DNA of 54,561 nucleotides from Parachlamydiales bacterium (GTDB taxonomy: Bacteria; Chlamydiota; Chlamydiia; Chlamydiales; JABDDJ01). A model generated the notes under the pieces. It was given only the letters and a program-made list of their open reading frames with translations, had not been told where the DNA came from and did not search any database. A program made the position numbers and the translations under genes. Positions 37,344-45,951 of this stretch are shown piece by piece. Numbering within the stretch: the stretch's first letter is position 1; every line of letters begins with the position of its first letter. The stretch is taken from NCBI GenBank assembly GCA_041671045.1, contig JBAZCF010000014.1:1-54561 (forward strand), given 5' to 3'.

Positions 37344-37795
37344 GGTTTGTGTGGCGTTTTTATTGAACGCAAAGACCCAAAGAACGCAGAGAAGCTCCGC
37401 CCGGCATTAGGCTGTCACTAGTAGGGCTGTTGTTGTTCCGATCTCGCATCGCCGCGGCCCCCCGCGGGTCCGCATCGCCGACGTTGACATGCTCGCTTAC
37501 GCGATCACGTCAAGTATTAGCAGTACACCGAAAATACCCAGAATTCTTGTGGGATAAACCCAAATGGAAACAGTTCATTCAGGTCATGCTAAATCCCATT
37601 AAGTTTGCGAACTTGTTGCCGTTGTGTAAACTTGGATTTTGATTTTTCTATGGAGTGTCTAATTATGCTTGACGTGATCGCGTAAGCGAGCATGTCAACG
37701 TCGGCGATGCGGGCCCGCGGGGGACCGCGGCGATGTGAGATTGGTATGAAACAATCGTGCAAGTGACAGCCTAATGCCGGGCGGAGCTTCTCTGC
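37344..37795. repeat. MITE-like palindromic element, copy 2 (right tip truncated)
   Basis: This is a second copy of the element at 27753-28209: left arm 37344-37515, unique centre, right arm from 37668. It keeps the 17-base block in the right arm that copy 1 has lost and has about ten extra bases in the centre (GGTCATGCTA region). The right arm stops abruptly at 37795, losing about 40-50 bases of tip relative to copy 1, just before the end of the neighbouring hypothetical gene. It again lies between convergent genes (nifU-like and the 426-aa protein). Several differences from copy 1 are mirrored in both arms. Confidence 0.9.
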
Positions 37796-37804
37796 ACGCC
37801 TATA

Positions 37805-39085
37805 TTATGTTGTTTTGACCGGATTTTCTGACTCGGCAGATTTTTTTTCAGGAATAATCCCATGCAGCAGATATTCACTTCCCTCGTGAAGACTGCTAAA
37901 GCTTTTAGTGGGATCAGAATTCACAAACGTTAGCAGAAAGTACTGCCATTTTGACATTACCTCATTCTCTTTATTGGTATAAATGCTTTTTTTAACTTCT
38001 TCCCAGGCTGTAAATAGCGACTCATGCGGGACATCGGGCCATTGTTTTATCCGCAGAATAAGGTCGGCTTCTCTACCGGCAAATTCTCGCTCTAGCCGTG
38101 AAAGCGAAAAGATTCTTTTTTTTGCTTCGATGTAAAGGGTGAAATTCTTGCGGAAAGCTTCTTCACAAGATTCTATAGCAGAGTTATAGGTTTGGTTAGC
38201 AAAATATTGGTAGAATTTCCTTTCGGGTAAGCTTGTGACATTAGGGGAGTTTAAGATGGTGTATGCCCTAATTATTTGCTGCATTTCCCCATCACGTAGC
38301 TCCTCTTTATTTTTTAAGGTATCCACAATATGCAAAGCACTATTGTATAATTCAGGATGGGTTACAAATTTATAATCATTGAGCAGTTCGATAAAATTCT
38401 CTCGGCGTCCATCGATTGCGGACTCTCCCACTAAGATCGTATTGAAGAGGAATGTCTCATCGCATTCTCCATTCAGAAGTACACTTCCAATAGATTTCAA
38501 ATTCTCTGGAGTAGGTTCAAATTTCAAAAAAGCCGCGACTTTTTCAACAATATTATGCCATGTTTGTTGCGCTTCGGCATCGTCGTTACAAACGATGTTT
38601 TGCCTAAGTTTTGCCCATTCGGTCACAGATAAATCTTCAGAATGCATTTGGACATCTAGCTGGTTCAAGCGTCGGCATATCCTTATACTTTCCTTAGCAA
38701 ATTTTTCTTCTAGATCGGAAGGAATTTTATTCACGATAGCATTACGTATTTTGACGAAACGCTTTAGATCAAGATTAAATAAGGTCTCGCATTGTCTTAG
38801 AAGTTGCTGGGAGTCTTTATTTAATAGCTGCGGGTCTATTTGTATGCCGGGTGCTGTAAGCAGTGTGTATGCTCTTACGATAATAGAGTAATTTTGCGGA
38901 TTTAGCATTTCAGGAATTTCATTTAAACTTTGTAAAGCTATGGATTGTAGGGATGGATCGGAGATGAAATTTTCTTCTCTCAACAGCTCATAGAAATTTT
39001 TTCTTGTGCCTGCTCTTATGACGTAGCCTTTTATGATGGCGGAATGTAATTCTTCGGGTTGATATTTGGACAAAGGCATAGACAT
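37805..39085 (-). CDS. Hypothetical protein, 426 aa, with internal duplication
   Basis: I do not recognise this protein. It is helical, without signal peptide or membrane segment, and consists of two divergent copies of a roughly 200-residue unit (about 11-206 and 210-409). Aligned landmarks are NFYELLREENF / NFIELLNDYKF, IIVRAYTLLTAPG / QIIRAYTILNSPN, LEEKFA / LEREFA and SVLLNG / EYLLHG. I place the start at 39085 because GGTGGAG precedes it by six bases; the GTG at 39100 lies inside that site. It may be lineage-specific. Its 3' end abuts the truncated palindromic element. Confidence 0.75.
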   Translation of the reverse strand: MSMPLSKYQPEELHSAIIKGYVIRAGTRKNFYELLREENFISDPSLQSIALQSLNEIPEMLNPQNYSIIVRAYTLLTAPGIQIDPQLLNKDSQQLLRQCETLFNLDLKRFVKIRNAIVNKIPSDLEEKFAKESIRICRRLNQLDVQMHSEDLSVTEWAKLRQNIVCNDDAEAQQTWHNIVEKVAAFLKFEPTPENLKSIGSVLLNGECDETFLFNTILVGESAIDGRRENFIELLNDYKFVTHPELYNSALHIVDTLKNKEELRDGEMQQIIRAYTILNSPNVTSLPERKFYQYFANQTYNSAIESCEEAFRKNFTLYIEAKKRIFSLSRLEREFAGREADLILRIKQWPDVPHESLFTAWEEVKKSIYTNKENEVMSKWQYFLLTFVNSDPTKSFSSLHEGSEYLLHGIIPEKKSAESENPVKTT

Positions 39086-39159
39086 AATTATCTCCACCAA
39101 TGATAATTTGATTATAGTTTATATTTTAAAAATATACAAATTAAGCAGGTGAATTAATT

Positions 39160-39741
39160 TTATTGCTTGTTACTGCGAAGATGATATTTATTTTTTATGA
39201 ATGAGAATCCTGATCTAAGAACTTGGGGGATGATCTCTGCTATATTTAATGACAGCGATTCTAAAAGTTTTTCGGGGACTATTTGCTGGGAAGTCTCTGC
39301 AAAATAAGAAGTTACGGGCTGTCCGATGCCTGTCCAATCTGCGGGGCCAGATAAGATATTGATTCCAATCCCAATAATCAGACAGGTTGTATTTTCTACA
39401 GGTGTCGTCTCTACGAGAATTCCACAAATCTTCTTTTGATTTACAAATACGTCATTGGGCCATTTAAAATGAACACCTGGAATGTTCAGTGCTTTATCCA
39501 CAGCAATTGCTGCAGCAAAGGGAATGTCAGCTAAATGCTCGCTTTGCGTATACAAGACATAGCTTACTGCTATATCTTTGCCTTTGATCATGACCCATGG
39601 CCTATTATATTGACCTCTTCCGCCTGTTTGCTCGTCAGTTGTTATCGCTGTCAAATCCTCTCTATTCCAATGGGCTGCGCCTCGCTTAGCGAGCGAATTG
39701 GTGGAGTCAATGGTTGAAACATGATAATATACAAGGCGCAT
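39160..39741 (-). CDS. birA: Biotin-[acetyl-CoA carboxylase] ligase
   Basis: BirA attaches biotin to the AccB carrier protein, supporting the carboxylase that includes AccD (25141). The 193-aa catalytic-domain-only form lacks the N-terminal HTH of the E. coli repressor. Visible motifs are STIDSTNSLAK, EQTGGRGQYNRPW (the biotinyl-AMP loop, GRGRRGR in E. coli) and KWPNDVFV, followed by KICGILVE. It is short compared with most BirA proteins, missing most of the small C-terminal domain. It is divergent from rodA across 25 bases, the same neighbourhood as in Chlamydia. Confidence 0.93.
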   Translation of the reverse strand: MRLVYYHVSTIDSTNSLAKRGAAHWNREDLTAITTDEQTGGRGQYNRPWVMIKGKDIAVSYVLYTQSEHLADIPFAAAIAVDKALNIPGVHFKWPNDVFVNQKKICGILVETTPVENTTCLIIGIGINILSGPADWTGIGQPVTSYFAETSQQIVPEKLLESLSLNIAEIIPQVLRSGFSFIKNKYHLRSNKQ

Positions 39742-39766
39742 AGATTACTCTTTAAGGAAACACGCT

Positions 39767-40888
39767 ATGGGGTTGCTGAGCAGGATAGATTGGTTAGTTG
39801 TTCCGATCATTATACTTTTAATGGGAATAAGCTTGCTAGTCATCTCCTCTTATTCCATACAAGGCGATAACACCGAAGCTCCCTTTTTAACACCGCTGGT
39901 GAAGGTCCAGCTCCAATGGTTTGCTATCGGGTGGTCAGTCTATTTTCTTGCGGCTGCCTTCGACTATAACAAATTGCGGGAATGGACTTGGGCTTTTTAT
40001 GTTTTGGTGCTCTTGTTACTCATAGGCTTATTTTTCAGCGATGCCGTACAGAGGGTGCACCGTTGGTATAAGGTCCCTATTCTTAATATGAGTTTGCAAC
40101 CGTCTGAATATGCTAAACTCTCAGTTGTGGTAGCTCTAAGCTGGTATATGGAGAGGCATTCAGGGAGGTCCCGTTCATGGAGCACTCTTTTAGCTGCCGG
40201 ACTGATTGTGGGCATACCCTTCTTTCTTATCTTAAAACAACCCGATCTAGGCACTGCCTTGGTCCTGTATCCTGTTGCTCTTGTCATGCTATACTTTGGT
40301 GATGCCAACCCCTGGGTGGTACGTTTTATGACAGCTCTCAGTGCGATAGGCCTTATCCTCGTAGCTAGCATATTCCTAGGATTTGTCACTCCCGAGCAGA
40401 TCAAACCCTATGCTACAAAGGTATTGAAAGAATACCAGTTCGACCGCCTTAATCCAAAGACCCACCAGCAGCAAGCTGCTATCACTGCAATTGCCGTCGG
40501 TGGAATGACAGGGACGGGGTGGAGAAAAAGTACATTTACAGCAGGGGGGTGGCTTCCTACACCTTATACCGATTCAGTTTTTCCTGCTTTCGGTGAGGAA
40601 TTCGGGTGGCTTGGAATACTCTTTCTGCTGACCTTATTTTTTATCCTTGTCTACCGCTGCTTCCAAGTAGCAATCATTGCTAAAGATCCTTTTGGCCGGC
40701 TGCTGGCAGCAGGCATCACCTCGTATTTAGCAATGCATATCCTTATCAATATCGGAATGATGACAGGCTTTCTGCCTATCACAGGTGTACCGCTAATCCT
40801 CGTCTCCTACGGTGGATCCTCCATATTGTCGACAATGATGGCATTGGGTATTCTACAGAGTATCTATGCACGGAGGTTCATGTTCTAA
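39767..40888 (+). CDS. rodA: Rod-shape-determining SEDS glycosyltransferase
   Basis: RodA polymerises lipid II glycan strands with a partner PBP2. The 373-aa polytopic membrane protein has about ten spans. It shows the SEDS signatures LQPSEYAKL near residue 117, DLGTALVLYPVALVMLYFG, the extracellular catalytic loop with YTDSVFPAFGEEFGWLG (the conserved Asp is present) and the C-terminal PLILVSYGGSS. Start 39767 has AAGGA at good spacing. Chlamydiae use RodA for septal peptidoglycan although cells lack a full sacculus. Its stop overlaps the next gene. Confidence 0.96.
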   Translation: MGLLSRIDWLVVPIIILLMGISLLVISSYSIQGDNTEAPFLTPLVKVQLQWFAIGWSVYFLAAAFDYNKLREWTWAFYVLVLLLLIGLFFSDAVQRVHRWYKVPILNMSLQPSEYAKLSVVVALSWYMERHSGRSRSWSTLLAAGLIVGIPFFLILKQPDLGTALVLYPVALVMLYFGDANPWVVRFMTALSAIGLILVASIFLGFVTPEQIKPYATKVLKEYQFDRLNPKTHQQQAAITAIAVGGMTGTGWRKSTFTAGGWLPTPYTDSVFPAFGEEFGWLGILFLLTLFFILVYRCFQVAIIAKDPFGRLLAAGITSYLAMHILINIGMMTGFLPITGVPLILVSYGGSSILSTMMALGILQSIYARRFMF

Positions 40889-41322
40889 TGTTGCCACACA
40901 CTTTTTTATTACAGCCGGGAATATGGTTAGGCGAAGGTAAAGTCACTTTCACAGCATCTCCGGATCAACTGCAGTTTTATACGCGATGGGAAATTTCCCC
41001 TCCGCAAGCAGGGATTATTGCTTTGAAGCAGGTGGTGGAGATGAAAGAAGGCGATACCATCCACAATAATTATATCCTTTCAGGCCTTACAGAGAATTCA
41101 TTCATCATAGAGCTTACCAACGATGTCCTAGGGACTGTTATTGGAAAGGGCATTATCGATGAAAATAAAGTCGCTTGGGAATTCCGTGCCCAGGAAAGCT
41201 TTGAGGGGTATGAAGTCTATCAGCTCCAGACTAATGGAGAGTATATTCTGCATGCAGAATATGCTTCACCCGAGCAATACCGTACGATCATCGATGCACA
41301 TCTTTGGCCTAAAATTGTTTAG
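40888..41322 (+). CDS. Hypothetical protein, 144 aa, beta-rich
   Basis: The protein is not recognised by name. It alternates beta-strand-like segments (IWLGEGKVTFTA, HNNYILSGL, VLGTVIGKGIIDENKVAWEF, YILHAEYA), resembling a small lipocalin-like or calycin barrel, with no signal peptide. It is translationally coupled to rodA (TAATG), which suggests co-expression but not a specific role. Conservation across chlamydiae cannot be judged here. Confidence 0.75.
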   Translation: MLPHTFLLQPGIWLGEGKVTFTASPDQLQFYTRWEISPPQAGIIALKQVVEMKEGDTIHNNYILSGLTENSFIIELTNDVLGTVIGKGIIDENKVAWEFRAQESFEGYEVYQLQTNGEYILHAEYASPEQYRTIIDAHLWPKIV

Positions 41323-41414
41323 TCCATATTAAACAAATATTCCCTCTTTGATTATTGGAGCGGGAATATTTTCCTCTTATAAAGCATAGTTTATGCAATC
41401 TCATAGGTTATTCC

Positions 41415-42314
41415 ATGGCAGTTCAAACAGATTACAAATTCTCTAAAGGTGTTATTGAGGCTATCAATACAAGCCTTAATAGTTCCTGCATATCCATGCA
41501 GGGAGATAAATGGATTATAGATCCTATTTTCACCGAGCTGTCCCAAAAACTAGCTAAAGTGTTAGAAAGGGATTTTACTTCATTAACTCCCCAAAAAACG
41601 GTCAAATTACTGGCCCGTTTAAACGGTTTAGATAGCCGTATATCAGCATTCCACCCTACACCTGCCCGCATTCCTCACCTAAGTGAAATACAATTCCTCA
41701 CAAAGGATTTAGCTTTTCAAATTAAAGAATCCAATCATTTTTTAGCCATTTCCAGAGAGCTTGACTGGCTTTTAGAAATATTCAAAAGTAGTGAATATAA
41801 TAAATTTCTACACACTCTGAATGCACTTAATAGCCTTTTTAATTTTCTGCATACATACCCTATCACGACCCCCCAGCGTCTTCATTTAGTGGTTCAGTTA
41901 GAGGAGGTAAAACAAAAGATTGAAGAATTTTCAAAAGTGACTGAGAGTACCGTCCATGCGCTGCTTTCAAGTATCCTTTTAGATTTGAAAGACCCTGACG
42001 CACGATTTACATATAGCTTCCCCCCTCCTGTTTTTCAAAAGGTATTGGGGGAAGTCAAAGACAGATGGGCTAAAAATTCCGATTTCTCTTCATTGGAAGT
42101 TAAAAAAGCTTTGGAGAGGCTTAAGATGGTATTAAGCTCTACAATTTTATCGGCAAATGGAGAGCGTCAACTCAAAGAAGGCTTGGATTTATTATGGGTG
42201 CGTTTTCAAGAGATTGGATCGAATCCGGATTGGGAGAAAAACTCTACCACATTATTGTTCTACAGCATCTACGTGCATTATGTATTGAAAAGTGATCCCT
42301 TCAGGGTTTATTAA
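41415..42314 (+). CDS. Hypothetical helical protein, 299 aa
   Basis: This protein is unrecognised. It is soluble, helical and Leu/Lys-rich with no membrane segments. The ATG at 41415 (MAVQTDYKF) preceded by TAGG is preferred to a TTG at 41355. A short stretch (LLARLNGLDSRI) recalls ICRRLNQLDVQM of the 426-aa hypothetical at 37805, but the similarity is too weak to claim a family. It is followed by the str-operon terminator on the other strand. Confidence 0.7.
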   Translation: MAVQTDYKFSKGVIEAINTSLNSSCISMQGDKWIIDPIFTELSQKLAKVLERDFTSLTPQKTVKLLARLNGLDSRISAFHPTPARIPHLSEIQFLTKDLAFQIKESNHFLAISRELDWLLEIFKSSEYNKFLHTLNALNSLFNFLHTYPITTPQRLHLVVQLEEVKQKIEEFSKVTESTVHALLSSILLDLKDPDARFTYSFPPPVFQKVLGEVKDRWAKNSDFSSLEVKKALERLKMVLSSTILSANGERQLKEGLDLLWVRFQEIGSNPDWEKNSTTLLFYSIYVHYVLKSDPFRVY

Positions 42315-42330
42315 TCACAACTCGCAGACA

Positions 42331-42365
42331 TAAAAAAACCTGGGCCAGCAAAGCTAGGCCCAGGT
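42331..42365 (-). terminator. Intrinsic terminator of the str operon
   Basis: On the minus strand, a 9-bp GC-rich stem (ACCTGGGCC / GGCCCAGGT, 42338-42346 with 42357-42365) is followed by seven T residues, 24 bases after the rpsJ stop. This is a classic rho-independent terminator. Confidence 0.92.
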
Positions 42366-42388
42366 GAACGAAAAGGACAGTCGGGCAA

Positions 42389-42766
42389 TTACGCCTTAAT
42401 TTTGATGTCCACACCGGCTGGCAATGTCAGCGTCTTCAACGCATCAATTGTTTTACCTGTTGGATTCAAAATATCGACCAAACGCTTATGCGTACGGATC
42501 TCAAACTGTTCACGCGATTTCTTGTCCACGTGTGGTGAACGGAGAACAGTGTAGATCTCGCGGCGTGTAGGCAGGGGGATTGGTCCTGCAATAGCTGCGC
42601 CGGTACGTTTTGCTGTCTCGACGATGTCGCCTGTAGCGCGGTCGAGAATGCGTTGGTCAAACCCTTTCAGGCGGATGCGGATTTTTTGACGCGCCTGCTG
42701 ACGGGGTGTAGAACGCTCAGCACCTGGCTTGCGTTCTTGTTTTGCTTGTTTTTCTTGTTTTGCCAT
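42389..42766 (-). CDS. rpsJ: 30S ribosomal protein S10
   Basis: S10 is a small-subunit protein and, elsewhere, NusE in antitermination. From about residue 26 the sequence is typical S10 (QKIRIRLKGFDQR, GPIPLPTRREIYTVLRSPHVDKKS..., THKRLVDI). The first 25 residues are an extra basic, Gln-rich leader (MAKQEKQAKQERKPG...), making 125 aa against the usual 102-105. No internal start with a better ribosome-binding site is visible, so the extension is probably real. It is last in rpsL-rpsG-fusA-rpsJ, the chlamydial order. Confidence 0.95.
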   Translation of the reverse strand: MAKQEKQAKQERKPGAERSTPRQQARQKIRIRLKGFDQRILDRATGDIVETAKRTGAAIAGPIPLPTRREIYTVLRSPHVDKKSREQFEIRTHKRLVDILNPTGKTIDALKTLTLPAGVDIKIKA

Positions 42767-42780
42767 AAATAGTCTAAGCC

Positions 42781-44871
42781 TTACTTCCTACTTACATTGA
42801 CGATTTCTTCTTGGACTTTAGCAGGTACTTTCTCGAAATGGCTTGGTTCCATCGAGTAAGTTCCGCGTCCGGACGTCACTGAGCGCAGCGTGGTTGAGTA
42901 GCCAAACATTTCACTGAGTGGTACTTCCGCGTTGATAATTACCGCGCCCTTGTGGTTTTCTTGACCCAAAATTTGTCCGCGGCGGCGGTTTAAGTCGCCG
43001 ATGACGTCACCTACATGCGATTCGGGAGTGGTGACATCCACGCGCATGATGGGTTCAAGAATGATAGGTTTGCATTTTTTAGCTGCATCTTTGATAGCCA
43101 TAGATCCGCAGATCTTAAAGGCCATCTCGTTGGAGTCCACTTCGTGGTACGAACCGTAGACGATAGCGACTTTGACGTCGACCAGGTTGAATCCGGCGAG
43201 GATACCTGTCATCAAGCCTTCTTCGACCCCTTTGATTATCGCAGGAATGTATTCTCTCGGGATGACACCACCGACGATCTTGCTGACAACTTCGTTGCCT
43301 TTGCCTTTCTCGTTCGGTTCGACTTCCAATTCAACGTGCGCGTACTGGCCGCGGCCGCCGGACTGTTTGACGAATTTTGTTTGAGAGCTACCTGGAGCTG
43401 TAATTGTCTCTTTGTAGGAGACTTGGGGCTTACCGACGTTAGCTTCGACGTTGAATTCGCGCTTCATACGGTCATGCAGGATTTCTAGGTGGAGTTCACC
43501 CATACCGGCGATAATAGTTTGTCCGGTTTCCTCGTTAGTGAATACGCGGAAAGTCGGGTCTTCTTCTGACAATGCGCCTAAGGCAACAGCTAACTTTTCG
43601 CGGTCAGCTTTGGACTTAGGTTCGATGGCCATGTTAATAACCGGTTCCGGGAATTCCATCTTCTCGAGGATGAGCGGGTGGCTAGGATCGCAGAGAGTGT
43701 CGCCAGTGCTTGTGGACTTGAGGCCGATAACGGCGGCGATGTCGCCGGCGTATTTCTCATCTTGTTCCACACGTGTGTTGGCGTGCATTTCCAAAACGCG
43801 GGAGATGCGCTCTTTCTGGTCTTTGGTCGAGTTGAAAACGGTCATACCTTTTGTCAACGTACCGCTGTAGATACGGATGTAGGTAAGGCGTCCAACGTAA
43901 GGGTCAGTAGCGATTTTGAAAGCTAGCGCAGCGAGAGGAGCGTTGTCTTCAGGCTTAAGCAAGATTTCTTGGTCCGTTTTGAGATCGATCCCTTTAACGA
44001 CACCGCGGTCTTCAGGCGACGGCATCCAATTAACAATCGCATCGAGGAGCTGTTGTACGCCTTTGTTTTTGAAGGCGGACCCGCACAAGACCGGTGTGAA
44101 TTTGTTAGTGATGACGCCTTTACGGATAGCGGCATTGATCTCATCTTTCGTCAAGGAATCTGGATCTTCTAGGACTTTCATCATGAAGGATTCGTTGCTT
44201 TCGTCGACGGTAGCAAGTTCATCCAGCAGTTCTGCGCGGAGTTCTTTTGCCTTGTCTAGGATGTCTGCAGGGATATCGGCTTCGTAGTATTCACGGCCAA
44301 GCGTTTCTTCTTTGAAGAAGATGGCGCGCATTGTAACGAGGTCGACCATGCCTTGGAATTCGCTTTCCGCGCCGATAGGGCAGTGGACGGCGATTGCGTT
44401 GGCGTGCAGTTTGTCGCGCATTGTGTGGATAGCGTCGAAGAAGTCGGCGCCCATGCGGTCCATTTTATTGACGAAGGCGATACGGGGTACGCCGTATTTG
44501 TCGGCTTGGCGCCAGACTGTTTCGGACTGCGGCTCAACGCCGGAGACGGAACAGAAGACGGCGACAGCGCCATCGAGTACGCGGAGGGAGCGTTCAACTT
44601 CAACGGTGAAGTCGACGTGGCCCGGTGTATCGATGATGTTGATGACGGCGTCATGCCAGTGTACTTTTGTCGCTGCAGAGGTGATAGTGATGCCGCGCTC
44701 TTGCTCTTGAACCATCCAGTCCATTGTCGCTGCGCCGTCATGCACTTCGCCTAAGCGGTGCGTACGTCCTGTGAAAAGGAGGATACGCTCAGTAGTAGTC
44801 GTTTTACCGGCATCAATGTGGGCCATGATACCGATATTGCGGACGTTTTTAATCGGGTCTTTTCTAGGCAT
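42781..44871 (-). CDS. fusA: Elongation factor G
   Basis: EF-G is the GTPase that drives translocation on the ribosome. The 696-aa protein has all GTPase motifs: AHIDAGKTTTTE (G1), the RGITITSA switch I, DTPGHVDF (G3) and NKMDR (G4), then domains II-V with GELHLEILHDRM and GRGTYSMEPSHF near the C-terminus. It lies 12 bases after rpsG and 14 before rpsJ, clearly one operon. Confidence 0.98.
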   Translation of the reverse strand: MPRKDPIKNVRNIGIMAHIDAGKTTTTERILLFTGRTHRLGEVHDGAATMDWMVQEQERGITITSAATKVHWHDAVINIIDTPGHVDFTVEVERSLRVLDGAVAVFCSVSGVEPQSETVWRQADKYGVPRIAFVNKMDRMGADFFDAIHTMRDKLHANAIAVHCPIGAESEFQGMVDLVTMRAIFFKEETLGREYYEADIPADILDKAKELRAELLDELATVDESNESFMMKVLEDPDSLTKDEINAAIRKGVITNKFTPVLCGSAFKNKGVQQLLDAIVNWMPSPEDRGVVKGIDLKTDQEILLKPEDNAPLAALAFKIATDPYVGRLTYIRIYSGTLTKGMTVFNSTKDQKERISRVLEMHANTRVEQDEKYAGDIAAVIGLKSTSTGDTLCDPSHPLILEKMEFPEPVINMAIEPKSKADREKLAVALGALSEEDPTFRVFTNEETGQTIIAGMGELHLEILHDRMKREFNVEANVGKPQVSYKETITAPGSSQTKFVKQSGGRGQYAHVELEVEPNEKGKGNEVVSKIVGGVIPREYIPAIIKGVEEGLMTGILAGFNLVDVKVAIVYGSYHEVDSNEMAFKICGSMAIKDAAKKCKPIILEPIMRVDVTTPESHVGDVIGDLNRRRGQILGQENHKGAVIINAEVPLSEMFGYSTTLRSVTSGRGTYSMEPSHFEKVPAKVQEEIVNVSRK

Positions 44872-44883
44872 TAGCCTTCTCCG

Positions 44884-45357
44884 TTACCATTTATAGTGGG
44901 CGAAGGCTTTATTTGCCTCGGCCATACGGTGGGTGTCGTCTTTCTTCTTGATTGTAGTGCCTTGATTGTTAAAGCAGTCAAACAATTCGTTGGAAAGACC
45001 GTCAATCATTGAACGTCCGGCTTTGGAGCGGGCGTGGTTAATGATCCAAAACATAGCTAACGAAGTACGGCGGTTAGCAGGTATTTCGATAGGTACTTGG
45101 TAAGTGGCGCCACCGATACGGCGTGATTTCACTTCCAGAGTAGGTTTAGCATTTTCTAGAGCTTGCTCGAAGGCTTCAAGCGGATTTTCGCTCTTAATTT
45201 TTTGTGCGAATTTCTCGAGAGCCTCGTAAACGATACTGCGCGCGAGTGATTTTTTACCGCCAATCATGATCTTGTTGATGAACTTAGACAGAACGGTGCT
45301 GCCATAGATCGGATCGGGGGTGATTTCCCTTTTATCAGGGCGTCTGCGACGTGACAT
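44884..45357 (-). CDS. rpsG: 30S ribosomal protein S7
   Basis: S7 nucleates assembly of the 30S head. The 157-aa protein begins MSRRRRPDKREITPDPIYGS and contains KSRRIGGATYQVPIEI and HRMAEANKAFAHYKW, all typical. In E. coli S7 represses its own operon by binding the rpsL-rpsG intergenic mRNA; the 168-base spacer here contains several hairpins. Confidence 0.98.
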   Translation of the reverse strand: MSRRRRPDKREITPDPIYGSTVLSKFINKIMIGGKKSLARSIVYEALEKFAQKIKSENPLEAFEQALENAKPTLEVKSRRIGGATYQVPIEIPANRRTSLAMFWIINHARSKAGRSMIDGLSNELFDCFNNQGTTIKKKDDTHRMAEANKAFAHYKW

Positions 45358-45393
45358 TATAATCCTCTTATTCTTTTACTAACGATGAATGGT

Positions 45394-45520
45394 TGTCGGC
45401 GGGGCCGACGTTAGTGTTCTAGTACATTCATCTGACTTTGTTTCACACAAAGCCTGCGCGTGATTTGCGTTTCTGTCCCAGAAGCGCGAACCGCGCACCA
45501 AGATACTCACGTGAGTATCC
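45394..45520 (-). promoter_or_regulatory. Structured rpsL-rpsG intergenic region
   Basis: The 168 bases between rpsL and rpsG are unusually long for this operon and hold several inverted repeats: GTCGGC-GGG-GCCGAC around 45394-45408, CTTTG-TTTCACA-CAAAG near 45436-45452, and the perfect 18-base palindrome GATACTCACGTGAGTATC at 45503-45520 immediately after rpsL. These could be an S7 autoregulatory site, an RNA-processing site or an attenuator. The assignment is by position only. Confidence 0.4.
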
Positions 45521-45525
45521 TAGGC

Positions 45526-45897
45526 TTACTTGGGCTTTTTAGCCCCGTACTTGGATCTACTTTGTTTACGGTCTTTTACTGCAGCGCAGTCTAAAGTTCC
45601 GCGGACGATGTGGTAACGCACACCAGGCAAGTCTTTTACGCGGCCACCGCGTACTAGGACGATGCTGTGTTCTTGTAGGTTGTGTCCTTCACCAGGGATG
45701 TAGGCAATAACCTCTTGGCCAGTGGATAGGCGTACCCAGGCTACGCGGCGAAGCGCGGAGTTAGGTTTTTTCGGCTTTTTTGTTTTAACCTGAACGCAGA
45801 CACCACGTCTTTGTGGGCATTGTTTCAGAGCTGGAGACTTGCTGCGTCGTGTTTTTGCAACGCGAGGAGTTCTCACAAGTTGGTTGATTGTCGGCAT
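45526..45897 (-). CDS. rpsL: 30S ribosomal protein S12
   Basis: S12 sits at the decoding centre. The start at 45897 (MPTINQLVRTPR) has GGAGAAGG upstream and gives the normal 123 aa; a longer reading to 45933 is unlikely. Conserved decoding-site segments are present: KKPNSALRRVAWVRL (streptomycin-region lysine in KKPNSA) and GGRVKDLPGVRYHIVRG. It is first in the str operon. Confidence 0.97.
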   Translation of the reverse strand: MPTINQLVRTPRVAKTRRSKSPALKQCPQRRGVCVQVKTKKPKKPNSALRRVAWVRLSTGQEVIAYIPGEGHNLQEHSIVLVRGGRVKDLPGVRYHIVRGTLDCAAVKDRKQSRSKYGAKKPK

Positions 45898-45951
45898 TTG
45901 CGGCCTTCTCCTTAACATTAATTTAACTGCCAAAAGAGGCAGTCTGCCAAA

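Noticed and set aside
43015..44754. Several 120-160-codon ORFs antisense to fusA
   Set aside because: Long antisense frames are expected opposite a strongly codon-biased gene; EF-G in the other frame is unambiguous.
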